NCBI RefSeq assembly: GCF_010015445.1 | Contig: NC_053115.1 | Location: 6,526,076 to 6,590,075 of the forward strand | From: Perca fluviatilis | Lineage: Eukaryota > Chordata > Actinopteri > Perciformes > Percidae | Direction: 5' to 3' | Length of the DNA: 64,000 nt | Shown here: positions 17,110-27,667 of the stretch, piece by piece | Position numbering within the stretch: the stretch's first letter is position 1 | Layout of the letters: each line of letters starts with the position of its first letter | Translations under genes and position numbers: made by a program | The notes under the pieces: generated by a model | Database searches by the model: none | Told to the model about the DNA's origin: nothing | Seen by the model: the letters and a program-made list of their open reading frames with translations, nothing else

Positions 17110-17755
17110 AATTTATTAGTCAACTAATTTTATTTGGGAGACAATATAGATCAGGTTATTTTATCAGAATTACATAAATATTAACACGACTCATCGAAAT
17201 GGACTACTAATTTCTAGGGGTGGGAATCACCAGAGGCCTCACAATACGATATCATCACGATACTTACGTCACGATACAATATTATTGCAATTTTAAACAT
17301 ATTGCAATATTCTGCGATATATTGCAATTTATTACCTTTTTTCCAACTTCAAATTTTTCCCAGTTTCAAATGATGTCCCCAAGGGAAAATTTTGTCAACA
17401 TTTGTTTTATCTAAAAAGATATATTTCTCTGTTTGTTCATCTCACTTCAACTGTATTGCTGCAAAATGGGGATTGTCAAGCAGACAGACTGACCAACACA
17501 TATATCATAAAAGATCGATACTTGGCGTCTGTGTATCGATACAGTATTGCCACGAAAAATATCGCGATACTATGCTGTATCGATTTTTTCCCCCACCCCT
17601 ACTAATTTCATTTTGGAGATACAGCACAATATGGATCTGGTTATTTGGACAGAATTAAATAAATATTAACAAGAATCGTCAAAATGGACCACTCATTTTA
17701 TTTGGGACATACAGCACAATATGGATCCAGTTATTTTGTCAGAATTATATACAGA
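17110..17755. repeat. ~90-bp tandem repeat (about three units) interrupted by a hAT-like MITE
   Basis: Units at about 17115-17214, 17602-17690 and 17691-17755 share TACAGCACAATATGGATC or its variants, GTTATTTTATCAGAATTA and AAATATTAAC, and GGACTACTAATTTC at the junction. The MITE at 17215-17601 sits exactly at a unit junction, with CTAATTTC duplicated on both sides. Confidence 0.65.
17215..17601 (+). mobile_element. 387-bp hAT-like MITE, copy 1
   Basis: The ends are TAGGGGTGGG and CCCACCCCTA. Perfect 8-bp TSDs CTAATTTC lie at 17207-17214 and 17602-17609. Subterminal CGATAC/ATATTGCA words are repeated. A near-identical copy lies inverted at 37190-37575. Short frames inside are non-coding. Confidence 0.88.
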
Positions 17756-19705
17756 GTGGACACCCCATTGGCATTAAAGTTGTTACTTATATTTCTTGGC
17801 ATGTGATCTTTTTTGTCAAAGAGGTTTATGTAACAGTTGATCTTATGAAAACAGTAATAATACTGTACTTTAATTTTCAGAAATTCATCTATGTGCTGTG
17901 GGATTTGAACGTGTTTCACTCAAATGTAAATGTGGTTTATCCTGTAAGTTCGTAATAGCTAATATGTATCGTATGACCTTTGAATGTGATTCTTCAGTCT
18001 ATTTTACATCTGTATATATGATCATATGTATAATAATGTCAGCTATCTGTTAGTTGATTAAAATAGTCAGTTATCACACAACAAATCTGGGTGTGTTAAG
18101 TATCTTCAAATATGCAGTGGCGTGATCAATGTTACAACATGTTAACATTTTTCAAAGACTTTTTTTCTCTCAGCCTCTAAGAGACGATCTCTGAGGTGTT
18201 GCTAAATCAACAGACTTTTCACATTTCTGTTTGTTTTCTCCTTAACAGCACTGTCTTGCTGAGAACAATTTGGAGTTTAGATTTAAGGTTGAAATACTTA
18301 TTTACACGCTTAAAAGGGCTCAGTTTATCTTGTTTTTTCTGCTGTATGACACATGGAAGTTTACTCATCCTCCATTTGGAGAATGGAAACATGAGGAAAA
18401 TATCAGGTCAAACAAGTTTATATATATATGTTAAAGAAAATAATTTTCACTCGACAATTATTCTTATTTATTGGTTTTGAATAGGTTTTTGGACAGACAC
18501 ATGAGCAATACAAGTCTGTGACTATACAGACAGTTGGTAGGATGAATTCATTGTTTTTGTTCTAATAGAATTCATTAGTGGATAAAAAGTATAATAAAAT
18601 ATCATCTGCCTTATTGTTTAAGACATGAGCAAAATGTTGTCACGGCTGTTGAATTGACTACCAAAATAAATGTTTTCTTGTAAAGGTTCAAAATGTGATC
18701 GATATGTAAAGATGAATATAATTGGAACCTCTCAAATCAAATGACAGATCCAGCAGGTAGCTCCTATACTGCTGTGGTCAAAAATGTCTCTTGATTGAGA
18801 AGATGCTCTTGTGGCTCTGCAGATTTAATGGAATATTCTCTGAGAGGAAAACATAGGATATGAACCAGAAATGTTTTCATAACACCATACTCGTTTGCAC
18901 CTAATGTTGTGCAGAACCTTGATTTGTAATAATTGTGCATGTATGTATTTGATTTGTGTGTGAAAATTTGTCACGTCTATAATTCTGCAATTGTTTCAGA
19001 CACTTAATTGTAAAACATAACAGGGTCCTCTGCGCTTGTAATCTGCATTTTAATAGAAATAAAAAAAACGCTTGTAAGGTTATGATGAATGACCTTGCTG
19101 CTATTCTTGCTGAACTTCATACTGACGTCAATAAACGGAACAAATACGTGTTGATAAATGTCTGGAAATGTAAGCTGTGTATGTCATGCAGAGGAAGCAT
19201 TAATTGGCATGTCATAAATATTCAAACAGATCTGTATTGGAATGATATAGAAACACATTTCAAACACATCTTCTTAAAATAAGGCATAGTTCACAAAATG
19301 GGTTACTGGATTATTGATACTAAAGACACATATTCAATAAGAGAGGGAAACATGAAGATATCATGCAAACATGAGTGGAAAATGACATTTAGAGGGTGCA
19401 AAGATGAATAAAGCACTGTATTATTTATGCTTGTGACCTCATCTTAATTAAAATGAAACAGGGTTGTGATGGCTGCAAGTCCCAGGAATAGGTCTGAGTC
19501 CTCATTTACTGCCGGGCCTGAGGGATGTGTCCATTAATCAGAGCTGCTGGGCACAGATAGAAGTGGCTGTGAGATATTTGTACTCAGGATTGAGGGAAGG
19601 AAGGAAGTCACAGAGTGGGCACTGACTGTCACATTGCTGCAGTCACATGTTCCTCGGATGGTCCCATTTCCCGACTTGAGTCGTAGTCCTTCTTCCGACT
19701 ATGGT
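17756..19705. other. AT-rich sequence without recognisable genes or repeats
   Basis: I see no exon-like frame with splice signals, no transposon termini and no homology-like motif. The short open frames here have no recognisable protein signature. Confidence 0.45.
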
Positions 19706-19714
19706 GTGTTCATG

Positions 19715-20181
19715 TAGCCTGACAAGCCAGACCCACATCAAGATGTTGGGTCTGGGTACTCACCATTGGCAGGGCTCAATCCGAGGGGCGGGATAAACGG
19801 TTGTCTTTCAAATTCTCTCTGCACTCATAGCCAACCAGAGCAACGCTAGTTGATAGATTAAACTTTTGCCGTATCCAGTCGGCAAAACTCCAAACACATC
19901 AGTGCTTAACTCCAAGTATTCCAGAGTCGCGGCTAAAGCCGATTCGAAAGACCGCTGTTTGCCATCAACAGCAGCCATCTTATTTGTTTTCAAGGAGCAG
20001 GGAATTCACGTGGAACTCAAAACTCTGCCGTCCTTATGTTAAGCCCGTCCACCGACTCTATACACGATGTGATTGGCCTGACCAGAATTTTCCAGCTCGC
20101 AAGCCAACAGAGAGTTGCTAGACTGACCCTGGCTGCAAATTACATTTGCTGCCGCTAGGGTGCATCTACATTTCTAGGCTA
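19715..20181. mobile_element. 467-bp element with TAGCCT/AGGCTA ends and 9-bp TSD, carrying a RecQ-like helicase fragment
   Basis: The element begins TAGCCTGACAAGCC and ends CTACATTTCTAGGCTA. Perfect 9-bp TSDs GTGTTCATG lie at 19706-19714 and 20182-20190. The terminal inverted repeat is only about 6-7 bp. A minus-strand frame (19808-19993) encodes a helicase-like Walker A fragment, annotated separately. Size, 9-bp TSD and terminal consensus match the TAGTCT-family elements in this window. A 9-bp TSD is typical of MULE-type elements; that superfamily is inference. Confidence 0.85.
19808..19993 (-). pseudogene. RecQ-like DEAD-box helicase N-terminal fragment captured in a MITE-like element
   Basis: The 61-residue frame starts MKTNKMAAVDGKQ and contains FGVLPTGYGKSLIYQLALL, a Walker A/motif I segment (GYGKS) in the context seen in RecQ-family helicases. 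It stops shortly after, with no motifs II to VI in the element, so it cannot make a working helicase. It may be the deleted 5' end of an autonomous element's own helicase gene or a captured host exon. Confidence 0.6.
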
Positions 20182-20479
20182 GTGTTCATGAGCTTTAAGA
20201 TGTAATGTGGTAAAAAAAACATGGCTACTACAAAGAAGATGTGTTTTATTTTATTGCTCAGACTTTATAGCTGCAGGTTTCCAGTAGCTCGCCAATGGGT
20301 ATTAAAAGTAAATATTAAAAGTGAGGAAGCTAACTTTGTGGGCCATAGACGTGTAAAGTAGTACATTTTTCTTGGACCCTGATGGGAATATTTCCAGTGA
20401 TGGAGCTAACTATGTGGGCTAAAAGCAGTGTAAAATAGTCATGAACCTTGACGTGAAGTTAAGATTTCCCATAAGCTTT

Positions 20480-20636
20480 GAGTATTGCAATTTCAGCAAA
20501 CAGTAGCTTCATTCAGCTTATGTGTGTCGTGTAAATAAATGTAAGCGATGTGATGCAAGTAGCTCTTGGCCACTTTCGTTATTTTAAAGTAGCCCTTAGA
20601 TGAAGAAAGGTTGGAGACCCCTGGTTTAAACAAAAG
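20480..20636. repeat. Fragment of a hAT-type repeat ending GGTTGGAGACCCCTG
   Basis: The segment reads GTAGCTCTTGGCCACTTTCG, then AAGTAGCCCTTAGATGAAG, and ends AAAGGTTGGAGACCCCTG. The last part resembles the inverse of the CAGGGGTCTCCAACC terminus of Charlie-type hAT elements. The opposite terminus is not visible. Confidence 0.45.
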
Positions 20637-20677
20637 CCATTTCCAGTGATTTTGTCCCTGACTTATTGCTGCACCAG

Positions 20678-21138
20678 TAGTCTCACTTTGCCAGTCCTTC
20701 CTCCATAGCGCTGCGGAGGAGGGTCTGGCTAGTCCACACAGCATTCCGGGATGGGAGAAAAACATGCTCTGGTTTATTGGCATTTCTTTAAACTAATCAC
20801 AATCGTCATGGGCGGTGCTAGGCACTGGAAAGAAGCCGCAGGGCGGCTGCAAAATAGCCTCGGGAAAGGACTTGTTTTTGTGGAACGTGTGTACGTTCAA
20901 AAGTTGTTTTTGTCGTGCAAAAGAAAACTCAGATTAGACAGATGATGTAGCTAGCTGTCTGGATTTACCCTGCAGAGATCTGAGAAAAGGTATAGTCACC
21001 ATAAATCGACCAGAGTTTAAAATGCCAACACAAAGGGAGCCCAAGGTATCGGATATCCGGCCTATATGAGTGAAATCCAGCGGAATTTCAGTCGGCAACA
21101 GAGCAATCCCGGAAGTGAAACGTTGTGGATATAGACTA
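20678..21138. mobile_element. 461-bp element, TAGTCT/AGACTA ends, 9-bp TSD (family copy 2, intact)
   Basis: Perfect TSDs CTGCACCAG lie at 20669-20677 and 21139-21147. The element starts TAGTCTCACTTTGCC and ends GATATAGACTA. It is the undisturbed relative of copy 1 at 102-1170. It has no transposase; the internal 64-codon frame is not supported as a gene. A diverged fragment of the same family is at 36252-36475. Confidence 0.88.
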
Positions 21139-21749
21139 CTGCACCAGTAACGTTACATACCTTAAAACCACTAACATTTCGCTAACTAAAAATGTTTCTT
21201 ACCAATAACCTAACATTGGTAACAGTGAGCCCCACCAATCAGAGACGTTGCTGTTACGCTTAGGATTGTGGATAGTGTACTTCTCCATGACACCGCGGAT
21301 AAAACGTGTTTTTCTTAAAACAACGTTGATATCATACGGACTTGTGGCTCCTACAGGAGCAGAAACCTTTGTTTCACAACCTTGGAGCTCGTGGTAAGTC
21401 TACCTTGGATGGTTTAGACGTTATGGCTAATAATTAAAATCCTTATGGAGAAAATCAATGGGATTTTCACTTCCGGAACCACACTGTCGTGCTCTATGGG
21501 CATTCACATGCTGTTTATTTCCTGCATCTGAGACATATTCTGTATGTTTTCGTTTAAAACTGGAGGATAGGATAAGAAAGTTTGTCTTGAAAAAATATGC
21601 ACAAGCCTATACAGAATGTGCATTGAAAATGGTGAGAAATTGTTTACTGTAATTATTTCTGGCCACAAATGGATCCCTTTCTAAGTGATTTCAAGATGTG
21701 GCGACAAAACGTTGAACTACAGTTCTTGTTTTGTGAAATGAAATTAAGC

Positions 21750-22130
21750 GGAAGGCGGTTCTATTTAAATAGCAATGCTATGTTTAGTGGAATGCTTGTT
21801 GAAGGGTAAAATGACTGCAGCAAAAAAAAGAACAAATCTGGAGGAAAACCACCTGCATTCTGCAGAAGAACTTGTGACTTGGGAACATATTTTCTTCCAA
21901 CAAGACATCAACCTCAAACATAAAGCCAATAAACTTGAACTTGGAAACCAAAATTGCTTCAAAACAACAGTTAATGTCCTGGAGTGGCCAAGTTGGAGTC
22001 CAGACCTCAATTCACTTGAACACCCGTGGCAGGACTTCAAAATTGCGATACCCCTACGATCCCTGCTCAGTTTGACAGCGCTTTAGCAGCTTTGCAAAGA
22101 ATAATGACAAAAAAATGGTGATACAGACCT
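21750..22130 (+). pseudogene. Degraded Tc1-like transposase C-terminal fragment
   Basis: The frame from about 21811 to 22065 keeps FFQQDINLKHKA (normally FQQDNDPKHTA, second catalytic Asp retained), then VLEWPSWSPDLNSLEHPWQDFK, the DD34E C-terminal signature with its Glu. The preceding region with the first Asp and the DNA-binding domain is unrecognisable. No terminal inverted repeats are seen close by, so this is an old relic unrelated to the younger Tc1 copies at 24927 and 39619. Confidence 0.75.
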
Positions 22131-23560
22131 GTCCACTTCATTGTAATGGTACCCCTTCTGCATATCGCCTATTGATTGAGGTGGATACCTATGTAATCAA
22201 TGATCTTTTCCCTACATTTTTACATAATTTAGAAGATATTTTTCAATCTGCAAAAATGAAATGAAGTTAAATACATTTTATGGGCATTTGTTTCAGTGTT
22301 GGCGGAAACAGAGCTGTACTAACATCCTGATATCGCTTCAAGTCCCTGTAACTCTAACTAGCCAGGAACACAGGGGTCAAACATCAGCAGCTCCTACACC
22401 TTTTGGGTTCACTTGTTTGGAATGGAGATCTGTGCTCTGTGTAGTACAGTCGGAGATAAGAGCCAACGTTTAGAGAAATGTAAGTGCAAGCAGCTGTATG
22501 CATAAACGCAGTAGGAGATAGCTCCAGAGGTAGATTGACTGGGAGATTATTTGCCGCCTCGACTGCAGGCAAGCTGAGAGCCAGACGAGTCGGGGATGAA
22601 GAGAAAAACAACTTCAGGACTTACATTAAAGAGCACGTCATGGTCAGTAGCACGATTACAAGCTGCAGTTTTCCTTCAGACATTTTGCCTTTAAATAAAA
22701 TAAACTGAAATAATTAGATGACATAAAAAAACAACCTAGAAGGAATAAATAGTTTCAAATTAAATAGGTATTAAACATTTTTTTATACATATCAGAGATC
22801 AAGATTCCATTACATATATGTTGCAGTGATCTTGATCAAACACAAGCTTCATCTATTATACTGTTTGATGACTTCTCTTCAACTAACTGGATTAGCCACC
22901 ATCTAACATAGCCTAAGTGTGTGAGAGGGAGACGATATTGATGTTGATCTTGGCAGAGCACAAAAGCAAATAGATGATCAATACAAGAACAGCATTTGGA
23001 TGTTGAACCACACTTGAGCGTACTTGTGCCTTGCGGAGCACAGGTTCATTAGCGCACGTGTGATTAAGTGCTTGTGTTAAACCAAGCCAAACATCAACCT
23101 TATACAACCCTCAAAATTATACAAAATGTGTGCATTCATTGGTGTATTACTACATACAAACAACTTCATTATGTGCCTCTTGGGATTGTGCTGCTTGCTA
23201 TTCCATGTCATTTACTCTGAAAGGCACGAACCTAGATGCATGTGGTTGGCATGGCTACTGACTAAAATGCACATACCAGAGCTCTGTGGCTAGAGAAGTA
23301 ACAGGTTGGCAGGTGGTTGTTTATCACTAGTTAAACATTGTTGGATGTTATCGCTCAAGCCTGAGTTTAAGCTGCACTCTTGCATACTAACTTGAAATAA
23401 GTTTACAGAAGCTCTGTAACACATTTCTATACAAAATCAAGGAACATTTCTGGTTTTCTGATAAGCAACAATATCAAGCATGCTGTGGTACTTATTTATG
23501 AAAGAAAGAAGTGGCAGGAGCGCTTCTGGTATACTTTTAATCACTGGTGCTCATGGGCAA
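22131..23560. other. Non-genic stretch, nothing assignable
   Basis: Only short open frames without recognisable motifs occur here. One basic 74-codon frame at 22484-22708 has no splice context I can defend. Confidence 0.4.
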
Positions 23561-23569
23561 GGGAATACA

Positions 23570-23752
23570 ATTCACAAAAAGGAAGAAGAAGAAGGAAGTG
23601 ACACACCCTGAGGAAGGCTCAAGCCGGCACGCGTTGGTGTATATTTAATGTCTTGCCCTATTAAAGGCCTTTTTTATCACTTTTTGTAACCAACCTTGAG
23701 TGACTGGACATGATTTTGTATTGGTCATAATTCTTCTTCCTTTTTGTGTATG
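23570..23752. mobile_element. ~180-bp MITE with CACAAAAAGGAAGAAGAA inverted ends
   Basis: The left end TTCACAAAAAGGAAGAAGAA is matched by the right end TTCTTCTTCCTTTTTGTG. Between them is CCTGAGGAAGGCTCAAGCC followed by ACGCGTTGGTG, a phrase recurrent in fish repeats. No coding capacity is present. Confidence 0.6.
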
Positions 23753-24926
23753 CTGTGATACTTATCAGCAAAATTGCTTGACGTTTTAATTAATATAGTT
23801 GGACGTAGAAAATATTTGAAAAGCTCAAATTACCTCATGGTATCAGCAGATCTATGTGGTCAAAGAGAAGGAAAAAAAAAACTATCCGATTCATCTCTGG
23901 ACTAATCCCTGGTGGAAAGTGATCTAACAGTCCAGGAGATGAAAAAGCCTGGCAGAAACTACAGATGTGAAAATGAAAAAAAGAATCCACAGTGGCAATA
24001 CCTTGATGTTTTCAAAAACAAAAAATGCAACTTGTGTCAAAGGTGTACCATGTCAGAGCAGGATGCCAATATCTAAATAATGCAGTAAAGGCTGATACAG
24101 TGTTGAAGGACACGGCACTGTACTGTTCTTATGAAGTCCTTCAGCTAAAATGACTTACAAGATAGTCGATTCCATCAAGCCTGGGATTTAATAAGGTTGC
24201 AATGACAGGTTACTGATTTCTACAGATCATATATGGATTGAGATTATGCCTTTGTTTCATTTTGTAAGCCAGGATCTTTATTGTGTCTTTATTGTGTTTT
24301 GTCATCACCAGTAACATCACCAAATGATTCCTCCAAGATGCCTGAAAGGGACTCTATATATTGCCAATTAAATGGTAAGCAGAGACGTGCACATGCTCAG
24401 ACAACTGACTCAATTGGCAGATGTAATTGTCAGCTTCGGGACACCCTCACGTATCATCCGCAGGCAGACGGTCAAACTCCTGCGAACCGCTGAGATAGAC
24501 ACAGCAGCTAGACGAGGCAGACTGGGGGCATTATGGATCTCTCCTTCTCCCTGTCAAAGGAGGCAATATTTATGTGAGAGTCAATTTGTGGAACAGCAGA
24601 CTGAAATGTTCTGGGTATAAGGGAGCCATTATGATTCAATTTGAACGAGTTAATGAGGTCTAAGAATAAAACTTTAGAAGAGACATTTTATGGATTTGAA
24701 GGATTTGCCAGATTTATTTAAGTATTTGGACAGTGTATACTGAAAGTAGAGGATCATGAAATAAGAAATGAGGTCAACTCCAGTGTGATTTTCATGTTGG
24801 TCTTTTTGAGAGAAGGGTCTAAACAGGATATAATCTCCACCACTATTTCCTACCTCATATTATATGCCTTATATCGATATATTATACCTCCACAGACTCT
24901 AAACTAACACTACAATTGAAATACTA

Positions 24927-25460
24927 TATAGACAGGATATACATGTACATAGTTTGGACACCTTTTCTCATTCAATGACGTTTTTTTTTTTTCATGACTG
25001 ATTACATTCTTTATCAATGAACATCTATGATAACACACAGTGTGAATTATGTACTTAAGAAAAAAGTGTAAATAATAAAAATGAAACATGTCTTCTATTT
25101 TAGATTCTTCAAAGTAGCCACCCTTTTGCTTTTTATTAATAAGGGAAAAAAATCCACTAATTAACCCTGACAAAGCACACCTGTGAAGTGAAAACCATTT
25201 CAGGTGACTACCTCATGAAGCTCATTGAGAGAACACCAAGGGTTTGCAGAGTTATCAAAAAAGCAAAGGGTGGCTACTTTGAAGAATCTAAAATATACGA
25301 CATGTTTTCAGTTATTTCACACTTTTTTGTTAAGTACATAATTCCATATGTGTTCATTCATAGTTTTGATGCCTTCAGTGAGAATCTACAATGTAAATAG
25401 TCATGAAAATAAAGAAACACATTGAATGAGAAGGTGTGTCCAAACTTTTGGCCTGTATAG
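24927..25460. mobile_element. Internally deleted Tc1-like element (~530 bp)
   Basis: Both ends are diverged versions of the ~195-bp inverted repeats of the Tc1 element at 39619-41219. The left end has AGTTTGGACACC, CTCATTCAATGACG and CAAAGTAGCCACCC. The right end has GGGTGGCTACTTTGAAGAAT and AAGGTGTGTCCAAACTTTTG, ending GCCTGTATAG. Between them remains only a short 3' remnant of the transposase region (ACCATTTCAGGTGACTACCT, also found at 40951-40970). The deletion removed about 1.1 kb, making a MITE-like derivative. Confidence 0.8.
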
Positions 25461-26084
25461 TAGTGGGCCGTAATAATGTTTTGAATTAAAAATATATTAC
25501 CTGCTCCTAACTGCCTGGTAAGAAGCTATCAAGATCCATTTGCAAAAGTAAACTGCAAAAGCTAATCTCCAAATGGAAATTAACCTTCTTGAGATAACAA
25601 AGACAAAACCAGAAATGCAATTCCTGGAAGAACAATTAAAGTTGGCCGTCCCAAAGGTGGATGATGTAACTTAATTGTTGGCAAATTATAGAAGAGACTC
25701 TAAAAGAAATATGTAATTTTTATTTGAAGGAAATAAAGAAGACTTAATGAAATAAACAAACAAATTTGTCTTTTTGATGGAAAAAAAATTGGCAGAGCCT
25801 GTATGTATTGACAGGCAGAGAGGCAATTATTTGGAGTATAATGTGAATTAAAGCTTTTTAATACCATGGTCTGGGTGAATACTCGATTCTGATTGGCTGC
25901 AGGGTGTCCATAAAGGAGTTCCGGTAAACCTGACTGTTTACTGTTCTAAATGAATGCGCTACATTAAAACAAGAAGGAAATGTTGGATCTGTTATTTCCA
26001 ACTTTGTCCTCTGAACACCACAGGATGGCGCTAACACACACGCTGCAAGAAGTAAGTTACACTGCTCCTCTGAACTTACTTTTG

Positions 26085-26640
26085 GTGCTTTTCCATTACA
26101 TGGTACCTGCTCTACTCTACTCTACTCTACTCTACTCGACTCTACTCGACTCTACTTGACTCTACTCGACTCTACTCGACTCGACTCTACTCGCCTTTTT
26201 TGGTTTTCTATTACGAAAAAAAGTACTTGGTACCTGCTAACAGGTACTTTTTTTAGTACCACCTCAGTCGAGGTTCCAAGCGAGCTGAGCTGATACCAAA
26301 AGGTGACGTGAAAGCGACAGATGGGGGTGTCCTGAACAAACATGCCATTTTTAAATAGTTTAGCCGTCTGTGTTTTTTTTTGCTGCCTCCAGCTTCATTT
26401 GAAACAAAATGTGTCTTCTGGCTGTGGCAACAACAACACACCTTCAACATTCTGTGTGTGTGTCGCGTTAGGTCACACATGGATGTATTAAGAGAACGGG
26501 TCACAGCAGTTTACTGCGGCGCCGCTATGACGACTAGCCACGCTGAGGCAGTACTAAAATCTGCAATGAAAGAGTCGAGGTGAGGCGAGTAGAGTAGAGT
26601 CGAGGCGAGTTGAGCAGGTACCATGTAACGCTTGTTTCAC
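26085..26640. mobile_element. MITE with TCTAC/TCGAC pentamer array (TIR GGTGCTTTTCCATTACATGG)
   Basis: The left terminus GGTGCTTTTCCATTACATGG plus TACC is answered on the right by AGCAGGTACCATGTAACG, where the inverse terminus has decayed. Inside are a pentamer array (TCTAC/TCGAC, 26107-26192) and an inverse GAGTAGAGTAGAGTCGAGG tract near 26586-26606, plus a TACTTGGTACCTGCTAACAG hairpin near 26224-26243. The layout resembles PIF/Harbinger-type MITEs of fish; the TSD is not clear. Confidence 0.6.
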
Positions 26641-27169
26641 AGCGAATTACGTTATCTCACATCCCGTTCACTGTTCAGGTCGGTACTTCAGGTAACGTTA
26701 GCTACACATCGCGGATAAAATTGTTTGTTATATTGCTTTGGGGACAATGACATGGCTGATAGCTAGCTTGTCTTGTTGTTCAACATACTGTCAAATAATC
26801 TTTACTGATTGCCAACTGTACACAATGTTATTGACTTAGGATCTTGCTAGCATAGCATTAGCTTTCTGGCTCGTAGCTAATCTGAAGGGTTCTACCAGTT
26901 GAGCGGACTATAAATATCTCCCGTTGCTAAGGGTGGCAAGTCGTATCTAAGGTCTTACCTATTTCCTGGAGGAGTGAACAACGTTTGCGTTGCCTAAGAA
27001 CCTTATAGGATGGGAATGAATGTTCCAGGTATTAGTCCAACCCTCAGGCGTAACCAGGGAAACAAGAGTTATTGTTTGGATAAACTTTAGATTTCGATTG
27101 TAAAACAAATTAAAATATAAACTAATGTATTAAAAATATGTTATTTGGCAAGTGACCATGGTATAAGCG

Positions 27170-27290
27170 GGTTAATGCCCTTTGAGGTGTCCATTGTCAG
27201 GTATTAATGGACTTCGGCGGAGGCAACCGTTTACGCCTCGCCGTCGTCCATTAATATCTGACAATGGACACCTCGTCGGGCATTAACCCT
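27170..27290. repeat. Long hairpin (44-nt arms)
   Basis: The arms GGTTAATGCCC..TATTAATGG and CCATTAATA..GGGCATTAACC pair across a ~28-nt GC-rich loop with only a few mismatches. It belongs to the MITE-type repeat above. Confidence 0.8.
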
Positions 27291-27667
27291 TTCTTATTGG
27301 TCTGCTCGGCATTTACCTTCACATAAATGCTGTGGACTCTCGATTAACGTCATCTCCTTTTTTTGCTAATGGAGCTGCAATAGTTCTGTCAGGGCAGCCA
27401 GTTCTGAAATGTAGGATGATCATCATTATTCACTCATCATTCATCATTGCCTAAGAAGTCTTCATTCATTTCATTGAATGTCTTGTCAATGTGTTCAGAG
27501 TCTCTGATCAATATCAATAAAGCCTTGGAATATTGAATACCTAAAAATCAAGACATCCTTCTCGTCTGGTATCAGGTTAATCAAACATATTTGTCGCACT
27601 GCTTATCTGCAAGTTGACATTCCCTCAAGTTTGACTTAAACCCTAAAGACAAAAAATGTTTCCTTAA

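Larger units (their letters stand above)
25856..27310. repeat. MITE-type repeat with terminal hairpin, interrupted by a pentamer-rich insertion
   Basis: The left part starts ATACCATGGTCTGGGTGAAT (25861) and the right part contains GTGACCATGGTATAAGCGGG (27152), inverted with respect to each other around CCATGGT. The right part ends in a strong hairpin at 27170-27290. Fish genomes carry many copies of this arrangement; the limits are approximate. Confidence 0.5.

Noticed and set aside
22484..22708. 74-codon basic frame resembling an exon
   Set aside because: No recognisable family and no convincing acceptor/donor pair, so it was not annotated.
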